From positions 1,112,676 through 1,141,311 of the forward strand of contig JAAAKB020000020.1 in NCBI GenBank assembly GCA_010014835.2: DNA of 28,636 nucleotides. Reading direction: 5' to 3'. Source of the DNA: Apostichopus leukothele. Its lineage: Eukaryota; Echinodermata; Holothuroidea; Aspidochirotida; Stichopodidae. Both the position numbers and the translations under genes were made by a program. Below are positions 1 through 11,862 of the stretch, piece by piece (position 1 is the stretch's first letter; every line of letters starts with the position of its first letter). Under the pieces are notes generated by a model. That model had not been told where the DNA came from and made no database searches. It saw only the letters and a program-made list of their open reading frames with translations.

Positions 1-60
1 CTTCTTCGCGAGTTCCTGCTTGCAGGAGGATCTAAAATACATACAATACATACATACATA
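1..60 (+). mobile_element. 3' end of a tRNA-derived SINE, cut by the window edge
   Basis: The first 40 bases match the 3' body of the SINE at 20.93-21.16 kb almost base for base, including the TCCTG-CTTG-CAGGA hairpin and the TCTAAAATACATAC run into an (ACAT)n tail. Only the last part of the element is inside the window. It lies in a discs-large intron, in the sense orientation. The tail is short and impure (ACATACAATACATACATACAT), unlike the long pure tail of the other copy, so this copy may be older. No target duplication can be checked because the 5' end is outside. Confidence 0.75.
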
Positions 61-299
61 AATGAAATCTCTGGGATATGATTGGGGGTGGGGGGACGGG
101 GAAGTTCATATTAAACCAAAATTACCTACCAATCAAACTGAGGACTAATAAATATTAAATGAACATTTTGTAATTTGATAAAGCAAAATTTATAATCAGA
201 CATCTATCTCAGTGCCCTATATGGTTATTTACTGTATACAACAACTTTGTGTTTTAATCAATGTATTTATCTATTGATCTATTTCTTTCTGTCCTACAG

Positions 300-3200
300 T
301 CCAATATGTCCGACCAATCATTATCCTCGGTCCTGGCAAAGACAGGATTAACGATGATTTGATCTCGGAGATGCCAGAACAGTTTGGCAGCTGTGTGCCT
401 CGTAAGTAATTACCTTACCGACAACACACGTCATGCTTATTCCATCTGTGCTAGGTTTTGTTCTCCTTAAAATTTGAAAGAGATATGTCAACAAAAGTTA
501 ATCATATATAAACATTGGGTTTCATAACCCAATAATTTCAAGGGTTTCTTTTCTCAGGGTCAGACTGGCGGATATCTGATCACCTCTCTTGCCCCTCTAC
601 CCAACCCGCCCCCCCCCCCTCTCCTCCCTGAGTCCAGTCGGTCTCTTTCTTTTTTATGAGGATGCCGTATAAGATGATGTTTGTTACAACTTTCTTTATC
701 ATAGCTTGTCACTGTGGTAATTACCTTCAGTATTTGGGTAATTGGTCAGATGGATTTGGGACCTTTCCTACAATGATGAGACCATCGATCTTTATAGTGA
801 GAAAAAAAACGGTCACCAATTTAATCCCTTGCCCTGTAGCTCAGTCCCTCTGTCATCTCTGAGTGAAAAATAGGATATTTAAAAAAAAAGCTAATTGTTG
901 ATCTGCAATCACCTGTGGCTATCACAACCTTTTCACAACTTAAAAAAACTAAATCAAGAGCTTGGAAGTGCTAAGAGGGAGTCTGTGAATGCAAACATTT
1001 ACTCAAGCGTCCACTCTTTGTCTTTATCCAGACACCACCAGACCTCGTAGGCCTCATGAGGTATATGGTAGAGACTATTACTTTGTGGAGTCCAGGGAGA
1101 GCATGGAGAAGGATATACAAGATCATCTGTTTATCGAAGCCGGTCAATATAATGATAATCTCTACGGAACCAGTGTAGCTGCAGTCAAGGAGGTGGCCGA
1201 GAAGGTAAGCCATCGGTCGCATAATCTCTTTTGTTCATCGAGACCCTTCTCGTCTCTCTCTCTGTGAAGTAACTTTCCAGTGCCCCGAATTGCCTGTCAC
1301 CTCTTCCAGTTCCCGTCCATAAAGTCTTCTCGGTTTTGTCAGATGTTATGGCATTTCTTCTCCGTCATCGAGTGAGCGTCCCGACTTTATAATTCATCAT
1401 CGCTGTTTTCTGATATTATTTCATAAAGTATTAGTGTCTGGACTACCAATGCAAGCAGTTGCAGGCTAGTTGTCACTCAACCTAGTGCCGAATAGTGGTA
1501 TGCTGCCATCATCCTTCTCAAGCTACCAGACTAGCCGACTGCCTTCTTACTTGTTCATTGCTAGATTTTGAATTTTCAGTAATTGTTTAAGTCTCCAGTT
1601 GTTCTAAAGTATCAGTTCTAATAACATGGTAATAATATGGTAATGGACATGTGCTACTCATTAGGAGCGATATAGTCACGGGCAGTGATGGTCTTGTGTT
1701 TGGTTTCTTGTAAGGGAAAACTATTGAGTCACTCTTACCGACCTTGTGAAATTGTGATGGGGACCGCTGATCGCAAAGACGGTCATCGCTATTACAGTTA
1801 GATTCGTCCAGCAGAATACAAAAACGTTGTACTCAAATCCAAAGCCAGAGTGAAATTAATCAGGTCACACATCCAGAGTGTATGCATGCGAAGTTCTTCC
1901 ATACCGCCCTACTTACCTTTTGGGATGCATTTCATTTAACCGTAGTTTTGATTTTAAATCTAACATCCTTCTTGATTCATCCCGGAGCAAATGTTCATTT
2001 GTAATATTTGACTAGCCTCTCTCAGCCTAACCATGAAATCTTGACTTCATAAACCTGTATTTTTTAGTTTTGGTGACCATTTCATCTTCCTCATATTAGA
2101 ATGGAATTTCATTTATAAGAGAAAAAAAAAACACAAGGGTATTGCAGCTCATTTGTGGCAGTGACCCTGACTCACTCAGCTCTCTGTTTGATTTAGTCAT
2201 TCATTTACACTAAAATATAGCATATTCATTGTGCGTAATTGTAACCTGTTGATGCAGTCATGTGACGGCAAACTTCTCAAGTCCCATCATCTTCTGCTCA
2301 TGACCGACTCTTCTGTTGTTTTTTTTCAGGGCAAGCATTGTATCTTGGACGTCAGCGGTAACGCTATCAAACGCCTCCAGGTGGCTCAATTGCACCCCAT
2401 AGCCATCTTCCTGAGACCAATCTCGGTCGAGAGCATCATGGAGATGAATAAACGAATGTCAGAGGAACAGGCCAGGAAGACTTTTGAGAGAGCCATGAAA
2501 CTGGAACAAGACTTTGCTGAATATTTCACAGGTAAATAGATGACTTTCATTGCCTCCCAGCACAATCATTATTCAAAATATATTTTCTCAGACTATCCAC
2601 ATATTTTTGGGAGGGAATTGCGGGCGTTGTAATACAGACAAATATCTGATTTGTAAAAGTCAAATCGTGATTAACATATTTTTATTATCGAAGTAATTTT
2701 TTTGTATTTTTCCTGATGCTTTTGATATTCATAAAATTGAAGAGCATCGAGATCCCTGATTTAGTCAGGTTAACATTGACTTAACAGAGCTGATTTGCTA
2801 GACTAACAGTTCAACAGTTCATTAGACAGCTGTGTGAACTTTTCTGACTGTTTTCATGCTTGAAAGCTTGACGAAATGAATGGATGGGGACCATGCCGTC
2901 ATTCTTTAACAAAAGTTTTCTCCTGGAATGGCATATTAATATTCTTTGAACTCGGTGGGCTACTTCAAGTAAAACAAAACGCAAAGTTAGTTACAAGTCC
3001 TGTCATGAAGAGAGGAGATTGTGTTAGTCTAAGAATTGTTAAAAGTTTGGAGAAAAGTAGTCCAATTCTTCAGATCATGCAACATTCTCAAATCCCCCAC
3101 CTGAGATGGTTTATGGGTTAGAAAGGCTTTGTTACTGTTGTTTCGAGAATCTCAGTACCGAAACATATCAGGTATATATATAAAGCTCTCATCACTGGGC

Positions 3201-3759
3201 TCTGTATGAAATGGAGACCACTGTCCCAAATTAGTTCATGAATTATTCATGAGTTATCACAGCTGATTGCATGTGATTATGTCACTTTGGTAACCAGGAA
3301 GTACACTTCCTTCCAACAAAGCAGCATATGAGCTAGCTTACAATATTGATTCTATACCAATTGCTCAGAATTGCTTTAGTGTTCTTCTAACCCAAACATG
3401 TTGCTGGGAGCAGGTGAATTACCTAACGATGTTGTGCAATCAGTCCAGAATATGCAAATTAGGCTAGTACTAGGGTACATCTCCAATGAAAGTATTTTAA
3501 TGTCAAGGGTTAGTGTTTTTGGTTTGGTTTGAGAAGAAGTAATGGCTTGTTTTCAAAGTCGAGCCTCTAATGCAACAAAAGCAAAAGCATGTATTCACTT
3601 GATGGAGGTGAGTACGATTATTTTATAATGTCGTTACATTTTCTCCCAACAGCATTGGTGGAGGGAGAGACCATGGAGGAGATCCACGAGCAAGTCAAAG
3701 CAATCGTCGAGGAACACTCAGGAACAACCATCTGGGTACCTGCCAAAGAGAAACTGTAA
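300..3759 (+). CDS. dlg1: Discs large homolog (DLG1-4 type MAGUK), 3' coding exons: guanylate-kinase-like domain and C-terminus
   Basis: Four coding exons: 300-401, 1032-1204, 2330-2531 and 3653-3759 (TAA). All have AG/GT borders and matching phases, and together they give 193 residues plus a split first codon. The protein runs from [12 protein letters not shown] through [27 protein letters not shown] and [17 protein letters not shown] to the end IWVPAKEKL. This is the GK domain and exact C-terminal style of the DLG1-4 (PSD-95/SAP97) branch. The P-loop is degenerate (GPGKDR), as is usual in the family. The domain is therefore expected to bind phosphopeptides such as LGN or GKAP partners, not to phosphorylate GMP. 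The Arg and Tyr residues of the GMP/phosphopeptide pocket are present. DLG scaffolds septate or synaptic junctions at the cell cortex and sets polarity. The PDZ and SH3 exons lie upstream of the window. Identification is firm at DLG1-4 level; the symbol assumes a single invertebrate orthologue. Confidence 0.95.
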
Positions 3760-4320
3760 ACAAGAGGAGACATTTCTGCAGTCACGAAAAAACAAACACG
3801 CACCCCAAGGCAGACGAGCGAGCCAAGTACGATCCAAGCGGGACAGCTTTCGTCGAGTCAGTGCCTGGGAGATGCTAGCTAAAAGTGTGGATATTTTTGC
3901 TTGTAGGATTCTGGTCAGGAGAGAACAAATTGAGAGTCCTCTTTTTGTTGTTGAGATGAGAGTAATCATCTTGGTATCGGAAGCTAAGATGGTGATCACC
4001 TTGTATATATAATAGAAACTTTATACTCTAGTATGTCCTTACTATTACTATTATATAGTCTTGCAGTAGGCCTTATCTGTGCAAAGGTAGGTGCATTGTA
4101 TGTTAAGCATAAGGAATAATCCTCCCCCCCACTAAGGAATAATCCCCCCCCCCACCAGTGGATGATCTAGCCTGGCAGATGCTTTGATAAGTATGTAACT
4201 GTCAAGAATGTTTATATAGGAGATACTGATAGCATTAATTTAATAAAATGAAATGTCACAGGAATGTAAATGTAGAGAAACAAATGTACGAGGTATAGGG
4301 ATTAGGGATTATTGACAGGG

Positions 4321-4675
4321 AAAGGGAATAGTGATGTGGGAGAAGAAGGGATTAGTGATGAGGAATGGGACAGGAATAGTGATGTGGGAGATGTTGGGAT
4401 TAGTGATCTGGAAAGAGAAGGGATTAGTGATGTGGAAAGAGAAGGGATTAGTGATGGTTAAAGGAACGGGATTAGTGATGATTAAAGGGACTGGATTAGT
4501 GATTTGGAAGAAATCGTGATCAGTGATGTGGAAGAAATGGGGATTAGTGATGTGGAAGAAGTAGGGATTAGTGATGTTGAAGAAGTAGTGATTAGTGATA
4601 TGGAAAAGAGAAGGGATTAGTGATGTGGAAGGAGAAGGGATTAGTGATAGGGAAAGGGGAAGAGGTTAGTGGTTA
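4321..4675 (+). repeat. 24-bp minisatellite, about 14 units, in the dlg 3' UTR or flank
   Basis: The core ATTAGTGATGTGGAAG recurs every 24 bases, with G/A-rich filler between cores. The sense strand is purine-rich. Because 24 is a multiple of three, one frame stays open from 4331 to 4519 with a GLVMWKEK-like repeat. That frame lies beyond the dlg stop, has no splice context and breaks down at diverged units, so I treat it as non-coding. Confidence 0.85.
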
Positions 4676-5510
4676 AAATATTAAATGTGGTGCTATGTTG
4701 TTTAGATTTATTTCTGTTGGAGACCATATCCACATGCTTTATTTCATGTGGAGACTTAATTGTGGAGAATTAATCTACCTAACCATCAGAAAAGTCTTTT
4801 GCAGCTCATTTAGAAAGAATGGTACGTATGTATACCAGCAAATCGGCACTCCCGTTCTTTTAGCTCCTCTTCTAAACTGGCTTGATTTTGAGAATTAGTC
4901 CATAAAGTACCTTGTGGATAAAGGTTCTTGTAAATAGAACACAGTTTAAGCTAAATACTTGTAGCCTCTTGTTTATACGTTATAAACAAGCTAAATCAAA
5001 CATAAATATAAATTCCCACTGTTTTTTTTCCCTCTTTATTTTATCCTCTTTATTAATTTTTATTTGTTTTCCCTTTTTAAAAGTGTTTGTCACATTTACT
5101 TCTCTATGCAAACTGAGTTACTTACATTGTAAATTATACCCTTCCTGATTTAAGTCTGCAAAGAATAATGGGCAAAAGTGGTTGAATTTTTTTTCCAAAT
5201 TGGTGATAGATTTATTTACTGATATATATATGTAACCACTATTATCTCCTAAAACGTGCTGAGGGATCTACTATTGTTGTTATGGTCCACTGATCTTTCT
5301 AAAATATATTCCTTAAAAGGATATCATCTGAAGAGAGAGAGGAAGCATTTCTTTAACCTTTGACCTTCAACTTGCATCGTACCTATTGACGATTGAACTG
5401 AAGACTTACTATAGATTGTGTGTGTTTAAATGTGCATCTCTTCTGCTTTATCATTTGACCAGGTGTATGTGGATTTTTATTCATGTCCTCAATTTTTGTG
5501 ATATGAATTC

Positions 5511-5516
5511 AATAAA
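5511..5516 (+). promoter_or_regulatory. Candidate dlg polyadenylation signal AATAAA
   Basis: A canonical hexamer lies about 1.75 kb after the dlg stop codon, and no other gene signal is near. The alternative AATAAA at 4242 is closer to the stop but precedes the minisatellite. Confidence 0.4.
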
Positions 5517-8500
5517 ACATCTGAAACGAAATACTCATGTCTAAAAGATTTGTTAATTTTGTAGGAATTTGGACAAAAATTGCCAAGAAATATACAGATG
5601 ACCTCTGCTACCAGTTTAAAATGATAACGGTGACCAGGGATTCTTCACCCATTCGTAGCGAGACAAAGATTGACTGAAAAACAAGATTTTGTTTCACAGA
5701 TACACTGATACCTACCATCCGTCAATTTAAAAAAATTAAATCTCTTTTGAAAATCTTTGAAGAACTCTTGTCATCACATCACCGAATATTGTACACTACT
5801 TTCCAAAAGTATACTTTCTTTTCACAATTCCTAAAACATTGACAGTTTAGGCTTTGCTGACAAGTTGCCAGCCGTTTTGAATAATTCTGACAGGATCAGT
5901 ATCTGTTTGTGTGTGTGGTTTATAATGGGGCGACCAATTGGACAAGAAAGTTAACTTCCAGAGAGTAAACTCTTTAGCTGTTTTGTCATCACCTCGGCAA
6001 TATTTGTCTTCCTATTTTGATTTTGATTTCTTTATCTTTCTGGATTTTGCTAAAAGTAATTCACAGTTCTCTCTTTCTCGTTTCTGCATTCAACATGGAG
6101 AGTGATGTTTTTGATTTATGGTCCTGTTTGTCCAATTTCTTGTTGAACTCATAAAACATTGTTTCTAACAACTAACTAAATGGCAAGGAGGGAAAAAATT
6201 GTTCCTTTGAAGACAATTCTGCCCTTTTAATTTTGTTTTTCTGAGTATATTGTGCAAGAATTTGTTTTCAATATGTGGACGGAAAATTGAACTAAAAATC
6301 ATGCAAAATAAGATTCTGAAAATTAAAAAGACATTTTGGTTATGTACATAGACATGAATATTCATAAGATTGCAAAGCATTATTAACAATGCTTTCTCCT
6401 TACCAGGAATCATGTATTAGCCAAGGTTATGTGAGGTGTGAAGCATGTTTATACTCTCCATCCTGTATGTGACCCCTCCCCCTCCCCCCTTCCTATGGAC
6501 TCAAATTCACACCCCTCATCTCTTGAAACAAATTTTCATTTGCCAATGTTTGAATGATGATTCCCTCGTTTCTTTATTTTTATATAAATAAACAAATTTA
6601 CTAATCATAAAAATATTACAGATCATAATTCAGACCAATAGCCTTGTACATAGAGACTACAAATTGCTACATCCTACTTCTAATGATCCCATAAGAATCA
6701 CCAATGTATCATTTAAATTAATTCATTTATTCATAACAAATTTGCATATGCCAATTCCATGTAGCTATTCCAAATTAATCAGAGATTGTTAGTCATATAA
6801 AGTTGTTTCTTCTTTCCTTCCTTTTTTTGTTTTGGTGTTTATTGCTATGATTTTGTCCTCTTCATTTCAAGAATTGAAAGTTTTTGAAAGGTAATCACTG
6901 GTTATTTCTCACAAACCCTGAGTTATAAAGTTCATTTCTTGAAATATAATGCTTCAGTAGTAACTCATTCCAATGATGTAAACATTCAGTGTAACATTGG
7001 ACATGTTGTTTCTTGTGTTTTTTCTCCAATGTCAGACATACACAGTTGCAGGGGCGTTTTCATTTCATTTTTAATCCTACAATCTTGTTTGTTATGATGT
7101 TATGAATTGAGAGTTATTGGTATAAACCCAGGGGTTCTAAATAGACAGTTAGTGGGCCTCTCCCGGCCCCTGAAAGCTTTCAGTTAGGCCAGCTACAAGA
7201 ATACAAAAGATGGGCACACAATTTGCACATGCTAGAATATTTAATGCTTGTGCACCATACTAGCCTACCATGCTAATTGCAAACCTAGGTATGGTGTGGG
7301 CTTGGTTCTTCCCTGGCACTTTGCTTCAGTCAATATTTGTCTCTGGCCATCGTAGAAACTTAATTGAGAACTCCTTGGTATAAACTAACGCCTCAAATGG
7401 TCTTTTCATCGTAAAAATGGCTGCTATTTGGAAGGATAAGTAAATTGTATCTGTTTATGCAGTTTCTTTGGATATCTTCTGCAGAAGGGTAGTTGTGATG
7501 TTGAACATAAATTGTCTAAAGAACGACTTCAGATTTTCAGGGATATGTTGAGTTTAAAACAATGCATACATGCAGGCAGTACTGTTCCCAAATCTACATC
7601 GGTTCACAATACTTTTAAGACATTTGATGATGATGTCTGTCTTATATTTGTTAGTGGAAGGCAACTTAGACTTTCTCTTCTCTCAGCGAGAGACTAATCT
7701 TGTGGATGGTAATTTTTGTGGCATTTTGTTTGACAATTTCCGTTTTTAAAGTTAATACTTTTGTAAGAGTGATCTTCAAGTACCCCTTTAAAAAGCCAAA
7801 GGACATCTTAGTAGCTTTATTCTTTTCGCAAATGTTTTTCTCACCCTTTTTTTTATTAAGCTGGTTTTTTATGATTATTCACTTTAGTAGTAATTAAGCA
7901 TAAAAGGTATTCACTGATTTTAAACTCATATCTCAAGATTGTTAAGATCTTATTCATTAACAAAGATAAAGTACGTTATATGATTATATTTTAAATGGGT
8001 AAATATTAGTTATTGTTATATGCATCATTTTTTTTTCTGACCTATGACCTTGATGAAGAAACACAGTAGCTGACAGAATAAATAGTACAGTTGCTGGTAG
8101 ATGGAAAGATAGGTATGTATCCGGTAGCAACTGTTACTATGGTGATAAACAAAACCACTATCCATTAGAAAATGGGTGATGTAACTATGTCATTGTGAGC
8201 TTTAGATGCTGCATACTGTTTGGTACCCTGGCGATGTTTCGGGATACCTAAGAGATTTCGGTAAACTTTAAAGCGTCCTAGCTTTGCACGGTCTCTTAAG
8301 AAAGCGGTTTACTTTCAGTATTCTTAGCAATCCTTCATCTGATTAAAAACCTATTGATTTACCGTACCTGGTTCCACAACCTCTGCATCCTGCATCACCC
8401 ATTCTTTAGATTGGCAAACAATGATTCAACAGTCAACATAAGTATCCAACACAGTATAAGGTATTTGCATATATTTTGTAACCAAACTACAAAGATTCTT

Positions 8501-9389
8501 GAGGCAACTATTTTGGAAGTTTTTTCCTTCTCTCTGTATGTCTCTAGTTCTTATACCTAAAGGAGCAACGTTGCCAACTATTAGACACATGCAGTATTGA
8601 ACACCATGGTATCATAGACAATGACTAATTTCTACGTGGTATGCAAAGCAGCTTTACGAATTATTCATTAATTATGACAATATATTTTCTACATGACTGT
8701 GATTTGCATAGTAATACAATGTTTACTCAGTAGTTACTAGTGTAATGTAAATTTGCTAACTGATACTTTTCTTACTTTTTCTTTTTCTAAGCTGCATTGC
8801 TACGGTATATCGTAAGTTCCATCATCATAGGTTTTGAATCTCATCTTTTTTGAGAGCTTCAGCAATTAAAGTCATGCTAATCGTGGTAACATCAAAAAAG
8901 GTTTTTGCCTAAAACAAAAATATCAATAAATTTAATGTCATTCCCTAAGAGAATGCAAACTGAGAATTTGTATGATATGTTCTGTTGGATTTTTTTTCTC
9001 GTTTTTTTTTTCGCTGATGTTACTTTGCTTGTAAGTAGGTGATTGAAAGTGGCCACTGGTTTCTGTAATAAAGTCATTTATCAAACAAAACAGTGTCAAG
9101 GGATTCTCTTTTTCTTATTTTCTGTTTGTTTTTTTGTACCAAAGATGAAATGGTTTCAACCATTTCAAGATTATTTTGAAACCCTGGAACTATGAGAAGA
9201 AGAAGATGCTGGTAAGTGAGAGGTTTTGGGGCTGAAACCTTGACCAGGCCAAAGAAATTGAAGTTTTGCTAGTCAAAGATATATAGTTTTCCCATCAAAT
9301 TCTCAATCATATGGTACAGATCAGGTGAATTTTAAAATTGCTTCCATCCTATTATTATGATAAAAACGTATTTTATAATAATAATAGTA

Positions 9390-9417
9390 ATCATCATCAT
9401 CATCATCATCATCATCA
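9390..9417. repeat. (ATC)n microsatellite
   Basis: About nine ATC units follow an (AAT)-rich stretch. The bases right after it, AGGCAGTTA, also follow the tetranucleotide-repeat region near 26.59 kb (ATAATCAGGCAGTTA). The two loci may therefore be remnants of one repeat family. Confidence 0.8.
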
Positions 9418-9609
9418 GGCAGTTAGTTTGAAATATTTACAAATTCAAACCAAAAGGTTACCATTGAAGATCATATGGCTACACTGACCAATCACCCTCT
9501 TCTGCTACTGAAAATTCACCCAAATTTAGTTGAAATAGGGTAAGCTGCCAAATCCCATTTCAACTCACTGCAACTACCTTCAACAGTATGCCCATCAAAT
9601 ATGCTTCAA

Positions 9610-9630
9610 CCCCCCCCCCCCCCCCCCCCC
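9610..9630. repeat. Poly-C tract, 21 C
   Basis: An uninterrupted run of 21 C on the + strand. It is one of several of about 20 bases in this window and is a potential G-quadruplex/i-motif former. It is also a likely site of length error in the assembly. Confidence 0.95.
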
Positions 9631-10230
9631 ACCCTGACCTAAATCATATCTTCCTAGCGATACAATTGTTTTATGATCACCGCTCGATGTCTGGAAGTAA
9701 TGTGGTTTATCGAAATCTCTAGAAATGTTATTGCAGGTAACTAGTGAAGCTGAGCTTGTTCAAATGTGGCGAAATATTGGTATTTTATTTTACAGAACAG
9801 AAAAGTTACACATATAAGTTGTCCATGACCTATGTGACATAACGCCCTCTATTACTAACGTTTATATTACAGCAGCGCCTGTGTTTTTGCGTACTTGAGT
9901 TTACCTCGGCAAGAAAGTTTCAAATTTACATGTAGGTAGACCAACTTAAAAAATGAAATAATATTAAAGTATGTGATAGCGTAGGAACGGGGAAGTGGAG
10001 GGGTACAAAGGAGACCTAGGCCTAATTATGTTCTTCCCCCACCCTCCCCCCCCCCCACCCCTGCCTTTTCTGACTAGGAATGGACTTCACGGCAGTGCTG
10101 GATCATATACAGTTGGCTCCTTTGCGTTAGCCAAAAAGTGTCCCAGGTAATCAAATGATAAATTCCTTATAATCCTTCGAACTCTCTATGAAACGCCGAA
10201 ATTTCAAACATTTACGTGGAAAGGTCGCCA

Positions 10231-10250
10231 CCCCCCCCCCCCCCCCCCCC
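10231..10250. repeat. Poly-C tract, 20 C
   Basis: An uninterrupted run of 20 C on the + strand, 600 bases from the 9.61 kb tract. A shorter run of 11 C lies between them at 10046-10056. Confidence 0.95.
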
Positions 10251-10379
10251 ACCTAAAACTTGATATAATGTGCATGCAAACTTAATATTTCAAGATAAAA
10301 TATTCAGAATTCGTGGATGAAAGCTTGAATTCACGACTTTTCATATAGAGAGGTACCCAACAAAGAGGTTAGCACTCAG

Positions 10380-10570
10380 TGAAGTAGAGATTTCGATTTT
10401 TAGGTCAGTGAAAAAGTAACGAAATATTAAAAAAATGAAAAGTCGAAGCCGCTTTGAAATAAAGTCGCAACTTTTTGAATAACACAGGTATAAATGTCGT
10501 AATGGAAAATCGAAATCTCGAGAAAATGAAGGTAATTTCGGGTACTGGGGTCCTATTTCCGAAATTTGTA
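10380..10570. repeat. Degenerate GTCG-containing subrepeats
   Basis: Short related phrases recur with loose spacing of about 20-27 bases: AAAAGTCGAAGCC, AAAGTCGCAACTT, AAATGTCGTAATGG and AAATCTCGAGAAAA, between TTTCGATTTTT and ATTTCGGGTACTGG. The pattern resembles internal repeats of some non-autonomous DNA elements. I found no terminal inverted repeats or target duplication around it, so its origin is open. Confidence 0.35.
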
Positions 10571-11757
10571 AATAAAAAGCTGAAATATCCATCTGAGCCA
10601 CCGTAGCATCTACAAACTTCATCTGGGGAAGAACCCCAACTCCCCTGGTTTCCTTACACTAGGAAAATTATACCGAAGATCGCAATTCGAAGTCCTTTCG
10701 ATCGCTCCGTGGAATCCCTCTCCCCATATCCAATTTCCCCTCTTTTCGAGTGCACGATAGCGTTCAAACTCCTACTGCTTGCCCCCATGCAACCTTTCAG
10801 CTACGCATGGCTGTTACATCGAAATGACGTACACGTCTTTTTTTCTATATTATATTGAGAAAAATGCCCCACAAAATGAACTGTACGGTAGATTTTGAGA
10901 TTTTTTTCTCACTATTTTGTCATCTTTATGTTTTTCATTTGAGTGAAATAAGTTTTACCAACGATATCTCTTTTCATTAAGTTAATAGCTTGACATTTTT
11001 AAAGTTTGGTTTCTGGAAGTAAGTTCATTGAATAGCTCGTCGCTATAAACAATCAATTAGGAACGGCGTCGCTCCATGGCTAACATCTTTGGCAAGATCA
11101 GAAGAAAGTGTCGACTGACAAAATAAGAACTGAAACGTTTCAACCTTGTCATCTTTTCTCTTGGCAGTGTCGAATTTTCTCTTCACATTTCCAAACATAA
11201 TTATTCGAATTCACATATTTAAAACCTTTCTTGGTTTAAGAACATTGCAAAAAAAACTTTCAATTTGTTACAGCTATCAACAAGTGTTCATTGTAAAGGG
11301 ACCTGACTACTTCATCTGTGCGTTCAGTTATAATCAACAAACCACACGCTTAGTGTACTTTCATCTCAGCTGTCCAATTCATCAATCCTTTCAACCATTA
11401 CTATACAATCGTAGACGAGACGAACGGGACGAACCGTAACACAAATTTCTGTGAAGTTTTTTCAAGCTTGAAGTTGTTTTCGTACAATACTTGCTTGTAG
11501 TATAGTAACTTTCACTTTTTGGTTGTTGTTTAACAACGAGTGATTTAAATCGTTAAGAGAGATTTGTGTATCTTTACCGATTCAACGGTATTTGTGAGCT
11601 GCTGCCTACTGTGGTATCCATTTAAATTTTCACTATTTACATGAGGACCTCGCGACTCCGCAGAGCAGACGTTCAGTAAGCTTAGTGCTCCGTGCTGGAT
11701 TGAACAAGTAAGCTTTGCAGAGAATGCAGATCCGAAGAACTTATTTCTGACTAGAAG

Positions 11758-11862
11758 ATGGAAGGGCTTTTTGAGTGTGTATCTATTTTGTCTATTGCTT
11801 CGTTCATATTAGGAGCGAAAGCTTCAGTGGGTAAACCCCTCGTGGAACTTTCACCTTCTCCA
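11758..11862 (+). CDS. Candidate first exon encoding a signal peptide
   Basis: The ATG at 11758 opens 35 codons that end exactly at CCA|GTGAGTAT, a near-ideal splice donor in phase 0. An in-frame TAG lies two codons upstream, so this ATG is the natural start. The peptide has a short n-region (MEGLFEC), a hydrophobic stretch (VSILSIASFILGA) and a plausible signal-peptidase site AKA|SVG. KPLVELSPSP follows, which recalls the lead-in to an immunoglobulin-like domain, though that is only a guess. The best downstream acceptor is CCTCACAG at 12763-12770. In phase 0 it gives 14 further codons and TAA at 12815, for a 49-residue secreted peptide. I see no domain exon further on before the gap. The unknown minus-strand gene model lies downstream, so the two would run towards each other. 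It may be a real 5' exon or a chance ORF. Confidence 0.35.

Larger units (their letters stand above)
3760..5530 (+). other. Probable dlg 3' untranslated region
   Basis: This AT-rich sequence follows the dlg stop codon and holds no coding exon I can support. AATAAA hexamers occur at 4242-4247 and 5511-5516, with another at 6587-6592. The 5511 site, followed by an A-rich stretch, gives a UTR of about 1.75 kb and would place the 24-bp minisatellite in the mature mRNA. Using the 4242 site would exclude the repeat. Which end is used cannot be told from sequence alone. Confidence 0.5.
5531..11757. other. Long apparently non-coding interval downstream of dlg
   Basis: About 6.2 kb of AT-rich DNA. 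The open frames here are short, low-complexity or rich in Phe/Leu/Ser, and none shows a known domain or convincing paired splice sites. Recognisable contents are an (ATC)n microsatellite near 9.39 kb, poly-C tracts at 9.61, 10.05 and 10.23 kb, and a stretch of irregular GTCG-containing subrepeats at 10.38-10.57 kb. The rest holds nothing I can name. Confidence 0.6.

Noticed and set aside
2876-3121. Plus-strand 81-codon ORF in a dlg intron
   Set aside because: It lies between two phase-matched dlg exons and shows no domain or splice support.
4331-4519. Coding repeat (GLVMWKEK-type frame) in the 24-bp minisatellite
   Set aside because: It lies after the dlg stop codon, has no splice support, and stays open only because the period is a multiple of three.
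10341-10622. Minus-strand 93-codon ORF
   Set aside because: It coincides with the GTCG subrepeats. Its composition is Phe/Leu/Ser-rich, it has no domain, and there are no paired splice sites.
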